Below, in pieces: positions 7,198-18,500 of a stretch of DNA of 30,000 nt (position 1 is its first letter; each line of letters starts with the position of its first letter). The stretch is from Trachelipus rathkii (lineage: Eukaryota > Arthropoda > Malacostraca > Isopoda > Trachelipodidae), in the NCBI GenBank assembly GCA_015478945.1, contig JABUQX010126304.1, positions 27,501 to 57,500 of the forward strand. The letters are read 5' to 3'. Position numbers and translations under genes: made by a program. A model generated the notes under the pieces. The model saw only the letters and a list, made by a program, of their open reading frames with translations, searched no databases and was not told the DNA's origin.

Positions 7198-10100
7198 GCG
7201 TGGTGGTGGGGAGTATGAATGGGAAGGAGATAGAGGAGATGCGGGAGTCTATGGAAGGGATAGAGGGTAATTATGTTTTCGGGGAATCAGTATATCCTTT
7301 AATTAAAAAACTAAAAATACCGTGCTATGTTGGTGATCGGAAATTTTTCCTGATTACAGAGGTTGTAAAGGGGGACATTCCCTGGTTAATGGGGAATGAA
7401 TCACTAAGAAGAATGGAAGTTAGTCTTAATTTAAGGAAAAATGAATTGATTGTAGGAGTATTTGATGGTATGAGAGTGAAGTGTTGGCCTAATGAAAAGG
7501 GGCATTTAACCATTTGTTTGAGAAGGGGTTTAAATAAGAGTGTTTGGTGGCATGGTGGTACAAAAGAAGATCTGTTGAATGAGAGGAATAGGGAAAGGAT
7601 GGTCAAAAGACTTCATATGCAGTTTGGGCATCCGGGAAAGGAAAGGTTATGGGATTTAATGAGGAATGCTTATAGGAATGAGATTAATGGGGAGGATTGG
7701 AAATTAATCAGAAACTGTTTGGATAAAACAAGTGATGAGTGTGATACATGTAGAAGGTATAAAAGAACACCGAGTAGGCCTGTAGTGGGACTTCCTTTAG
7801 CTAGGAAGTTTAATGAAGTTGTGGCTATGGATTTGGGTGAATTAGAAGGACAACGTTTTTTGGTTATGATAGATGTGAGCACAAGGTATTGCCAGGCTTG
7901 TTGGGTGAAGAGTAAAGAGCCGAAAGAAATAGTAGAAAAAGTGTTGGATAAATGGATAAGTGTGTTTGGTGCACCTGAGAAAGTGTTGAGTGATAACGGT
8001 CTAGAGTTTCAAAATGAGGAAATGAAAGTGTTATGTGAAAGGTTTGGGATGATTCAGTGGGCAACTGCAGCTGAAAGCCCGTGGAGTAATGGTCAGTGCG
8101 AAAAAATGGTGGGTATGTTGAAGGAGTCGATGAGGAAGATGAAAGAGGACGGACAAGGCAGAAAGACGAGTTTGTCATGGTCAGTTGCAGCTAAAAACAG
8201 TTTACTCGACAGGAATGGTTATTCCCCAAATCAGCTAGTTTTTGGCAGGAGTGTTAGGTGGCCAAACAATACATCTGAGGAAGATAGGAATATAGGTATT
8301 TTGGGTAGTGAGTCTGAAATGATAAAGGAACAATTGGAGGGTTTATCGAAAGCTCGGGTGATACATATACAGCAAGAAGCAGAAGAGAAGATAAAAAGGG
8401 CAATGAAAGGGCAATTACGTGATCATAAGTTGGAGTTGGCTGAACCAGGAGAGGAGGTGTACTATAAGCGGGAGATTGATAAGCAGTGGAGGGGACCTGC
8501 AAAGGTGATTGGATGCGACGGAAAGACGGTCGTTGTAAAACACGGAGGGACTTTGAGGGATGTAGCCCGGATACATATAACAAGGTTAGAAGGGGTCCCT
8601 AAAGAAACTGATAAGGACAAAGGTGACAAAGATGAGATGGCCGAGAGCAAGGAAGGGAGTTTCAGGGATATTATCTACGAAGATGATGAACCACAAGTGG
8701 CACAAGGGGCAGAGGAAAGAAAAAGGGGTGAAGAAGAGAAAGATGATAACTCAGAAGAGGAAGAAGAAGAAGAAGAAATTGTGGAGGATGTAATACCGAA
8801 AATTGTACTAGGAAAAAGATATAAGTGTACAGATAGGAACAGCGAAGAAAGCATGGATATAAAGGTGCTCAGTAGAGCAGGTAAGGCCAATAGCAAAAAA
8901 TGGAGTGATAGCTATAATGTACAGAATATGGCGAGTGGTGAGATGAAATGGATAGACTTAAGAGAATATAAGAATATCGAAATTATAGAAGATGAAGCTG
9001 AGGTTTGGTTTGGGGATAGGGATGATGAAACAATATTGAATGCAAAGTTGAAAGAAATAGAAAATTGGAAAGCAAATGATGTCTTTCAAAGGGTTAAAGA
9101 GAAAGGGCAAAAACTGATATCATTAAGATGGGTGGTGACCGAAAAGTTAAAAAATAATGAAGTGATATGCAAGGCTCGTTTGGTAGCAAGAGGTTTCGAA
9201 GAAGAGGGAGATGGGTTAGTTACTGAGGCACCAACATGTTCAGGAGAAGTATTAAGATTTTGTTTGGGCATCATTAAGAGTAAAGGTTGGAAGTGTAGCT
9301 CGATAGATATTAAATCAGCTTATTTGCAAGGGGACAGTATTAAGAGAAAGGTTTATGTTAACCCCCCGAAAGAGGCAAAGGAAAGGGGTATTGTATGGGA
9401 ATTAAGGAAAACCGTATATGGGCTAAAGGACGCAGCTAGGGCATGGTACAACAAGGTTGTGTCATTGATTAAGGAATTAGGAGGACAGAAAAGTAAGTTG
9501 GAATCAACATTGTTCTTTTGGAAGAAAGAGGGCGGTTTAATAGGAATCATGTGCACGCATGTTGACGATTTTTGTTTTGGTGGAACGGATGGGTTTATCA
9601 AGGAGGTAATAGAAAAGATGAAAGAAAAACTTGAGATAGGGTCTGAAGAAGAGGAAGGTTTTAAATATATTGGTGTTAATATAAAAGATTGTGAGAATGG
9701 AATCTGGTTGGAACAAGAAAAGTACTTAGAGGGGATAAGGATACCTGAAAAAAGAGAGTTTTTTGGTGATAGGGATATGAATGAAAGAGAATTGACGTTA
9801 TATAGGTCGTTGGTGGGACAAATTAATTGGCTAAGCGGACAGACAAGACCAGATTTATCTTATGCTGTGAGTGATAGGAGCAGATTCTTTAAGGGAGGGA
9901 AAGTCGAAGAAATGAGGAAGTTAATTAATATACTGAAGAGGGGGAAGAGTGTAAGTATAGGTATATGGCTGAGTAGACTAAAAGATAGTGTGGAAGTTGA
10001 AGTGTATACTGATGCCTCTTATGGCAATGAGGAAAGAGTGAATCCACAGGTAGGTTACATTGTGTGTTTGAAGGATAAACAGGGTAATACGTGCCCTATT

Positions 10101-10469
10101 GCTTGGAAGTCTAGGTGCATGAAGAGGGTTGCCAGGTCCACTATAGAGGCAGAGGCAATCGGGTTTATCGAAGGAGTGGAAGCTGGGTTGTTTGTGGAGG
10201 AATGCTGGAGAGAGGTGATTGGATGTAGTAAGTTACCTGTGAGAGTGTATACCGACAGTAAGACCCTTAAAAATGCGGTTTATTCTGAAACGAAGGTGTT
10301 GAGTAAAGGATTAAGAATAGATGTAGCATGGATCAGATGGATGTTAGAGGAGAAGAAGATAACGGAAGTGAAATGGGTGGATACTAAGAATCAACTAGCT
10401 GATGTCTTTACAAAGACTAGAGTGGATGTGCAGGGTATAAAGGGTTATGTTGAGGGAAATAGGGGTTAG
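7194..10469 (+). CDS. pol: copia Pol: protease remainder, integrase, reverse transcriptase, RNase H
   Basis: Open for 1091 codons; positions here count from the GTG at 7200. Residues 1-100 complete the protease. Integrase follows: zinc-binding H139, H144, C181, C184, and the DDE triad D211 (AMDLG), D265 (LSDNG) and E301 (GQCEK), with exactly 35 residues between the last two. RGPAKV near 431 suits the integrase C-terminal domain. An acidic linker (about 470-530, mostly Glu) precedes RT: ARLVARGF at 659, DIKSAYLQG at 703-711, YGLKDAARAWY at 740-750, and the catalytic box HVDD at 787-790, with His where most elements have Tyr. RNase H has TDAS (D938), STIEAEA (E983), TDSK (D1019) and NQLADVFTK (D1068), so its acidic residues are all present. 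It copies the RNA genome and inserts the DNA. No inactivating change is visible downstream of the TGA. The coding strand is strikingly poor in C. Confidence 0.93.
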   Translation, partial: LGVVVGSMNGKEIEEMRESMEGIEGNYVFGESVYPLIKKLKIPCYVGDRKFFLITEVVKGDIPWLMGNESLRRMEVSLNLRKNELIVGVFDGMRVKCWPNEKGHLTICLRRGLNKSVWWHGGTKEDLLNERNRERMVKRLHMQFGHPGKERLWDLMRNAYRNEINGEDWKLIRNCLDKTSDECDTCRRYKRTPSRPVVGLPLARKFNEVVAMDLGELEGQRFLVMIDVSTRYCQACWVKSKEPKEIVEKVLDKWISVFGAPEKVLSDNGLEFQNEEMKVLCERFGMIQWATAAESPWSNGQCEKMVGMLKESMRKMKEDGQGRKTSLSWSVAAKNSLLDRNGYSPNQLVFGRSVRWPNNTSEEDRNIGILGSESEMIKEQLEGLSKARVIHIQQEAEEKIKRAMKGQLRDHKLELAEPGEEVYYKREIDKQWRGPAKVIGCDGKTVVVKHGGTLRDVARIHITRLEGVPKETDKDKGDKDEMAESKEGSFRDIIYEDDEPQVAQGAEERKRGEEEKDDNSEEEEEEEEIVEDVIPKIVLGKRYKCTDRNSEESMDIKVLSRAGKANSKKWSDSYNVQNMASGEMKWIDLREYKNIEIIEDEAEVWFGDRDDETILNAKLKEIENWKANDVFQRVKEKGQKLISLRWVVTEKLKNNEVICKARLVARGFEEEGDGLVTEAPTCSGEVLRFCLGIIKSKGWKCSSIDIKSAYLQGDSIKRKVYVNPPKEAKERGIVWELRKTVYGLKDAARAWYNKVVSLIKELGGQKSKLESTLFFWKKEGGLIGIMCTHVDDFCFGGTDGFIKEVIEKMKEKLEIGSEEEEGFKYIGVNIKDCENGIWLEQEKYLEGIRIPEKREFFGDRDMNERELTLYRSLVGQINWLSGQTRPDLSYAVSDRSRFFKGGKVEEMRKLINILKRGKSVSIGIWLSRLKDSVEVEVYTDASYGNEERVNPQVGYIVCLKDKQGNTCPIAWKSRCMKRVARSTIEAEAIGFIEGVEAGLFVEECWREVIGCSKLPVRVYTDSKTLKNAVYSETKVLSKGLRIDVAWIRWMLEEKKITEVKWVDTKNQLADVFTKTRVDVQGIKGYVEGNRG

Positions 10470-11342
10470 TGAGAGAGGGGGAGTGAGAGAGAGAGAAAGG
10501 TATAAGAATTATTGTTTTTGTATGTTTTTTGTTTCTTTTCTCTTTTCAGATTGATCAGATTCGATTAGAAGAAGTTTGTTCATCAAGGTCATCAAGGATT
10601 TTCTTGAGAGAGTTTTATCTTTTACACAAGTTACCTTTTATTTTTATTTAATATATCTTTATTGTGTTTGTTACATATTAGTTTTTTGTGTTTCAGTGCT
10701 TATTTGCTTATTGAACATTGATATAATATAGTATAATATGATATTATAATAACAAAGGACTGTGTAATATATGTTATTATATAAGATATAATATAAGGAC
10801 ATTCATAAAAGGAAGGAAATATAGGCGACACTCTTGCCTTCAATGTCATTAGGAAAGGCTATAGGAATCAGAAGGATAGGTCATAATAAAATCAGCAATA
10901 AGATAGCATAGATATCTTGCAAAAACAAGTTGGAGTTTATTTTTCTATACATTTCATTCTCAGGGTCTTTTGTTCTTAAGGGGGGAAATAAGGTTGCATA
11001 CCTGGTTAAAAAGGGTACGCTGTGCACAGGGGGTCCTGAGTAACTTGTATGTAATTTTCTTTTTAGTTCGTTGTTGAAGTACGTTATATATATATATATA
11101 TTTATATATGTAACTGTATAAAATATAACTATATTATACCTATATAATCATTTAATTAATTATTCATATTCTTTTTTAATGTTCATATATATATATATAT
11201 CTATGCATTTCTTTTTGCAACATCATAAGTAGATCTGTCTCTCTTAATCCAATCTCAAAGAAGTCACTCATTGAAGAGAAGAAAGAATAGTGGAACTCAG
11301 AAGCCTTATCATTGTGAGTATAGCTAGCTTGTATCATTTTAT

Positions 11343-11347
<5 letters not shown>
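10397..11347 (+). repeat. Right LTR-bearing direct repeat
   Basis: Matches 5195-6124. The pol tail and stop (to 10469) and purine tract (to 10500) come first; the LTR proper is probably about 10501-11347 (847 bases), ending TTTTCA. It has an AATAAA at 10885-10890 where the left copy has AAAAAA, an extra tandem TGCTTATT near 10705-10712, and longer TA runs. The (TA)n that follows begins immediately at its end. Confidence 0.9.
10469..10500 (+). promoter_or_regulatory. Polypurine tract
   Basis: A run of G and A with two interrupting T (at 10470 and 10484) just after the pol stop; 10485-10500 is pure purine. Such tracts prime plus-strand DNA synthesis directly upstream of the 3' LTR, which places the LTR start near 10501. 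The first bases after it are TATAAG rather than the usual TG. Confidence 0.75.
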
Positions 11348-11660
<313 letters not shown>

Positions 11661-11670
11661 TTGTTGCTGC

Positions 11671-11728
<58 letters not shown>

Positions 11729-11770
11729 TAATTTTTTTAAATGTTTTATTGTTGTTATTATTATTGCTAT

Positions 11771-11844
<74 letters not shown>

Positions 11845-11850
11845 TTATGG
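11671..11850. repeat. (ATT)n trinucleotide microsatellite
   Basis: Two ATT/TTA blocks, about 11671-11728 and 11768-11843, separated by T-rich sequence. Poly-Ile, poly-Leu or poly-Asn frames here are artefacts. Confidence 0.96.
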
Positions 11851-12449
<599 letters not shown>

Positions 12450-12450
<1 letters not shown>

Positions 12451-12942
12451 AAACATTAACAAGGGATCATTTGAAATCACAGGTTTCATATTTTCTTCAT
12501 TATTCCATTCATGTGGTTTTAAACTGAGAGCAAATGGAGGCTTAGGCTTGTGTTTCCTTATATAATTAATATATTTTATGTAGGTAATTTGATCAAATGT
12601 CCAATGACAAGCCATAGATCTTACACTAAATTGGTGTTTCACCTCCATATGGTAAAAAAGAGTACATGGAGAATTGTAAATTTCTTCGCAAAACAAGCAC
12701 AAGGTTTTTGTCAGTGGTTCATTCTTTTCTGTTTCTATATCAATCCATTCTTTATCATTTTCATCATCATCTGTATCATCATCATCATCATCATCATCCA
12801 GTTCCTCATCATTAATATTGCTCTCTGGATCTTCCATGGAAATATTTCCACTTACATTTTCATTACCTCTAGCGCTTTCTGTAGACTGAGACATTTCAAC
12901 TTCATCTTCTAATGGTGGTAATTCATCAAGTTCATTTTCCAT
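12450..12942 (-). CDS. Prmt3: Protein arginine N-methyltransferase 3, 5' coding exon (partial gene)
   Basis: 164 codons plus one base. PRMT3 is a cytosolic type I arginine methyltransferase that makes asymmetric dimethylarginine, with ribosomal protein uS5 (RPS2) as its main substrate. Its zinc finger binds substrate. Seen here: an acidic N-terminus with a poly-Asp run (about 49-62), then a C2H2 finger with C82, C85, H98, H103 (CX2CX12HX4H), spaced as in vertebrate PRMT3. After it come KHQFSVRSM, the [10 protein letters not shown] helix, [12 protein letters not shown] and DPLLMF, all colinear with PRMT3. The start ATG has A at -3 and G at +4. The methyltransferase core is not in this exon and I found no further exon to the left, so the gene continues beyond the window or is scattered. 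Read past the donor, the frame becomes Tyr-Ile repeat and is not coding. Assignment is from recognised homology without a search. Confidence 0.92.
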
Positions 12943-14039
12943 ATTAAAATTTCAAAATATTGAATTAAATATAAAATAAAAATGTTAAATTAAATGTAAA
13001 ATGTTTTAAATTAATGTATTATAATCTAAACTGAATTAGTGAGTAAACGCTGAAATAAAAGTATACAATAAAAAACATATTCAAATAAAAATTTCATATT
13101 TTGCATGAAGACTTAACAAACATGCATTAAAACCATATGTTCAGGGTGGTCATGAGAGTATATAAATGGTATATAATTCCCATCCTAAAGTTCCTGAGGG
13201 CGGTAAGTTAACTTAATATATATGTTATAATATAACATATAATGCATAATAAATATATTAACATAATACTAAACTAATAAATATGTTATACTATACATAC
13301 ATTAACATGATATAATTATACATGATCATTATAGTATATATATGTATATATTTATATATAATATATTATAATTATATAATTATATATATATTAATTATAT
13401 ATATTATAATCATGTATATATATATATATATATAATATATAAATTATATAATTCATACTAAATATATCTACTAAAGAAAGCTATTCACAAAACTTACTAG
13501 AGTATACATTAAAATGTACAAAAAAAATATAGAAGTGCTTATATATAAATAGTAATATTAATCAAATATATATATATTTGGAGATACATCCTATGTATAT
13601 ATAGCATATTCTCATTAAAGTCAACCTAAATATCCTAGCTAATGATAAATATATATATATATATAATTGATAGGGTGGTGTCGGCCTTATAGCATAGTAT
13701 GATATTCACTTTACAATACAATATACAACTGAGACAAGTAGTATAGATAAGTTATAGATAATAAAAGGATTAAAATAGAGGGTTCCCAGCCCCTTGAGTA
13801 CATGCAATGAAAATATTCTTATATACATACCTTAGATATGACGCTCGAGAAATTATATCCTATCCATTATTATTATGGACTTTAAAAATTATATATATAT
13901 TATAATAATATTATTATTATATATTAATATTAATTAATTAATATTATATTATAATAATATTATATTAATTGTTATAGCTAATATTATATCACCAGAGAAT
14001 GATTTTTGCTTCCGGTTAGAAAAATTTTTCTCCCGCTGG

Positions 14040-14040
<1 letters not shown>
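12943..14040. other. AT-rich DNA upstream of PRMT3
   Basis: Should contain the PRMT3 5' UTR and promoter on the minus strand, but no clear TATA, initiator or CpG island can be seen. 13200-13450 is built largely of TATA/ATAT words. Several short TA runs (about 13420, 13567, 13650) are present. No ORF of interest. Confidence 0.45.
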
Positions 14041-14085
<45 letters not shown>

Positions 14086-14101
14086 ATTATATATATATAT
14101 A

Positions 14102-14161
<60 letters not shown>

Positions 14162-14174
14162 ATAATATATATTG

Positions 14175-14216
<42 letters not shown>

Positions 14217-14325
14217 TATTCTATATATATTATATATATATAATATATATTATATTATATATATATATTATATATATATATATAATTATATATATATATA
14301 TTATATATTATATATATATAATTAT
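14041..14325. repeat. Complex TA-rich low-complexity block
   Basis: (TA)n runs interrupted by AATAT, ATTGTATA and similar words, giving many self-complementary stretches. Confidence 0.93.
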
Positions 14326-14329
14326 AGTA

Positions 14330-15000
14330 GTATACAGCCATTTGAGCGTTGCAGGCCTTTCCGATATGAAGGAGTAGTGGTATGGCTCTCAAAACGGCAA
14401 TATAATCTATAATATAGGGGCTTAAGCTCGAAACAGGGTCAAAATTTTCAAGTCGGTGGGATGTATATAGAGGGGAGTCGCCCCGAGGGTGGACGTAAAT
14501 ATGCGCTTACGCCCTTGTGGCGGGATTCTGAAGTGCCCGGGAAGATTAGGCCTACATTCGAACACCTGGAGGTCAACAACCGAAAGGTCTGTCTGACCGA
14601 AGACAGACCGAAAGGTCTGTGTTTTGTTCCTGTTTGTCTTGTTGTATTATTATTATTATTTATTACACGAAAACGAAGTGAACCCGAAGGGTGCACTTCT
14701 TAGTTTGTTTTTTAAAGCCTTCTACGGTTCCTACATCTAATTTATCTCCTTCGTCTGCCCCGCTTCGTTCAGTTTTACGCACTCTGGTTCAGGCTAGGGC
14801 TCCGGCTCCGGCTTCAGCCTATGGCTCCGATATATCTATAGAGGTTAGAGTTTTCGTATTGGGTTAAAATTTGGGAGGCTGTCTATATGGTGACAGTAAT
14901 CTCATCATAGAGGTGATTACGTACCCCTTGGGTCCCTCTGAAAGGGGGTGGGGACCCACCCCTTAAAAAAAATTTTAACATTGATTAGAAGGCTAAAATT
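14330..15000. other. Less AT-rich segment with hairpins, unassigned
   Basis: Base composition shifts sharply toward G+C between two AT-rich blocks. Contains a perfect hairpin at 14586-14609 (GGTCTGTCT, 6-base loop, AGACAGACC) flanked by two direct copies of CCGAAAGGTCTGT, an ATT run at 14644-14660, repeats of GGCTCC near 14800-14830, and a second hairpin 14929-14936 with 14951-14958 (TGGGTCCC/GGGACCCA). Frames of about 80 codons are open on both strands but show no recognisable protein. It may be an unrecognised interspersed repeat. Confidence 0.4.
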
Positions 15001-15299
15001 TGATAGTGTATAGAAGAAGGAGAAAGGAGTCTGAATCTATAGAGTTTGAGTTGACAATGACACCGGTGCTGGCTCAATCGTTACTACTATGTAAATATTT
15101 GTATAATATACAATATTAATGGTGTAATATTAAATAATATATGTTTATTAAGGACATAGATTCTCAATTATGGGTTAGTTATTTCTATATGAAGGCCTCT
15201 CTTTTCTCTCTCATGGCATATGTTTAGATATATGAATTGATCCAATTCACACTCAAGTGGCGATCCAGCACCTTTTTAACTAACTCGTGCTCTTCTCTC

Positions 15300-15470
15300 T
15301 CTCTCTCAAGCCCAGGATCGTATTCGCGCTTGTGCGCGCCCTAAAGGCGCTCGTCCATCAGTTTGACCAGCCGCGCCAACCACCGCGCCCGCCTTCGCGA
15401 TCCGCCGCGAAACTGGGTGCGTGGAAGAGCCCGCAGGCGCGCTCGCGCACGCGATCCAGAAAAACAATCA
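15300..15470. other. CpG-rich patch
   Basis: A run of GCGC/CGCG-rich words (for example TTGTGCGCGCC, CGCCTTCGCGATCC, CGCGCTCGCGCACGCG), preceded by CTCTCTCTC, in surroundings that are about two-thirds AT. A frame of 92 codons (15287-15565) crosses it, rich in Pro, Arg and Ser, without recognised homology. It could be a short CpG island, the GC-rich core of a repeat, or a foreign insert. Confidence 0.45.
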
Positions 15471-15569
15471 TTAACTGTTTTTACATACCTCCCCCTTTGA
15501 TCAGTAAATCAGTAAATCAAACTGCCCTCTCCCTAGCCCCTCTTCTCTCACCCTTTCTCCTATGATCTC

Positions 15570-18500
15570 AATTATAACCATGATCCTAATTGATTTAATC
15601 TATTTGAGATTTAAATACTTGTTTTCAAGTCATATTTTTTTATTAAAATGCTATGGTTTTACAAATACCCTAATATACATGTAACAATTCATAAAATATA
15701 TAAAATCAACCTCATTCACCTAACTTCCACCTACTATAATCCCCTTATCTTCCTAACCGTCCTACATTAACTATTTGATTATCTTATATAATTTTGAATA
15801 TCAATGTCATATTATTATTTATATTAAATAATTGCTATTGTAATTTACCGCTCACACATATCATTAAAACAGTATATACAGTAAATCAGTATGATTATCT
15901 ATCAAGTATCCTCATATATACCCTATAACTCAACCTATCATTTCCTACATTTCCATGATCACCTATCTGTTATATTGAGACAAGTATGAAACATCTATAT
16001 CTATAATTAAACTAATAAACGACAAACAATTTATATCTTATTAATCATTAATTACTTAGTGTTGTCAGGTAATTCATATAAATCTCACGCATATGTGTAC
16101 GATATGTGAATTAAATATATATAAATTATGTTAATCACGTCAGTATCCACTATGCTACAGAGGTCTGTCTTGTTGTCTGGTTCCTACCTGGTGGTTAGCG
16201 GGTATAAACCTTTAATCTGTTTATTAAATCAAATTTTCAAATAGACGGTCGAGATTTTTTCGTAGGCTAACAACCGTTTAATATAATATAAAATCATATG
16301 GGTCAACCTAACAGTGTTACAACCAAGAATAAGTTTATAACTGATTACAAAAGATGTATATCGACTGATAAATGTTATACCATTTGTGGTTTAATAGATA
16401 ATTAGAATTATTAGATATTATGTAGCTAATTAAAAATTATAAATATCCTTTAGATGAATATCTGACTGCATAATAATATATGATTTATAATTAATAAAAT
16501 ACTCCCCAAGTATTTAATTGATGGATACTAAGTACGTGGAAAACTTAATTCACAGTTTACTCTTAATCATTTAAAACATACACAGTATTTTTTAATTTAA
16601 TAACGCAAGAATATCTTTCATCAAGAATTAATAAGTATATATATGCGCTATGATGTGTTACCTTATTTTCAAATCTCACACAGTATTACTATTATAATCT
16701 TTGATTCGGTCGAAATTAAGAAGGGATATGAAGTTACAGGTAAATGTAATATATCGCTGGCCTTACCAAAATGTTATATTACCCTAACTAATCTACAACG
16801 TAAAGAGTTCCTAAAAGTATATAATTTTAACTAAAACTTCAATTTACTACACTACTCTATCCATTGAGATAAACTAGTAGGCTATATGCTTCTAAGTGCA
16901 CTCACATAGTAAGTTGTATGCTGTGCACGAAATACAAAATATCTTTTTTAAAGTTCCTTAATCACGATGATATGTTGTGTTGACCGCTAACAGAATAATA
17001 TTTTTCATACTGTATAATTATATAGCCACCCCCACGGGCTTTTATAAATCTGAATTGTCTGCTACAGAACCTTTTTCTGTAATCACACTTTCAATAATAT
17101 TCGTTCTACTATTCTAAATTCCACTAAAAGCATTATTATTTAATAAAGGATTTCCTTTACTAAAAACTTATTCTCTGAAAGACTGGTTAAAAAGCTGATT
17201 CTTTCTGTGTATAATGATTGTATTATAGCACTATTATTTATTAAAACTAATTTGTATTATGTATGTTCAGTAATTAAGATTAATACATCTAAAATTATCT
17301 ATTATATAGTAAATAAGAGAAATGTTCCTTTAAGTACAAGTACCTCTCTCAGATAAAGAGCTAATAATGCTAACTCGGTTTCAGAATAACCCAATATGAA
17401 ACGAGTATACATTAAAAAATACTTGCCTGCTAATAAACAGATAAAGATATTATATCAATTTACACACACTAAATAAATAAGAAATGGCATAAATTACTAG
17501 TCACGCACAAGAGTGGAGGTGCTGTTTTCTCGTGAGCACGGATTAACGCCTATTTACTCACTTTTGCCGTTAATTAGGATGTACAAGCGCTGCACCAACT
17601 ATAGATATTCGGTAAATAGGTCGGGGCTACTTTCTGTTCTCCCTCTATATTTCTGTAATGTCAAGTATATTGGTCATGTAAGTCTTATATATTTAAAATT
17701 CATATCATGTATTTTGAGCAGATATGAATGAAAGAAACCCTGCAACACAGCATTTCCTCCAGGGACATACAAACAACAAGCACAACAACACATACACACA
17801 ACATTCACTAACAAGAGAGAGAGTCAATAATTATACTAACAACAACAACAACAACAAAACATACTAACATAGAACAAAAAAACATACGCAAACTAGAGCT
17901 TTCAATAAAAAATCAGTAACACTCATTGAATCGAGACGAGAAACAACATACCAGCAAAGTAGCAAACAGTATGTCGTAACAACCTCCTCGATGTCCGCCT
18001 CTGATATATATAATATCACATAACCCATCAACTTGCCATCAGGTAGGGTAATATGCCTATAATCTATGTTGATTCAATTATTCACTAATAGCAGTACCTT
18101 TATGAGTTTTATATGATCCATCAAGTTTTGAACAGATAAATAATTAATTACGAGTAAAGGATAAACTATAGTCAAACGAATTATTACTTCACAATGGTTT
18201 AATACATTCATTTAGAAAATATAAAGAAAATCTCAACTATATAATATATCAAATAATTAGCTATATACAATAAAATATTTGTAGATCTTAAAAGTTTTTA
18301 ATATTAATATTCTACTCAAACATAATAGGTAAAAGATTTCAGTACTTACATCAGATCACACTAAATAGAATTGACTATTATGATGAAAATAGACAGATAA
18401 TTTTGTAGATGAACATAAGGAAAATTCACTCACAGGTGAAAGCTTGAAAAAGCACAAAATAAACCGTGAAATATAGAGTCAAGAGAGATTATATATCATA

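Noticed and set aside
14448..14703. 80-codon frames open on both strands
   Set aside because: The two frames mirror each other in a GC-shifted segment, and neither has a recognisable domain.
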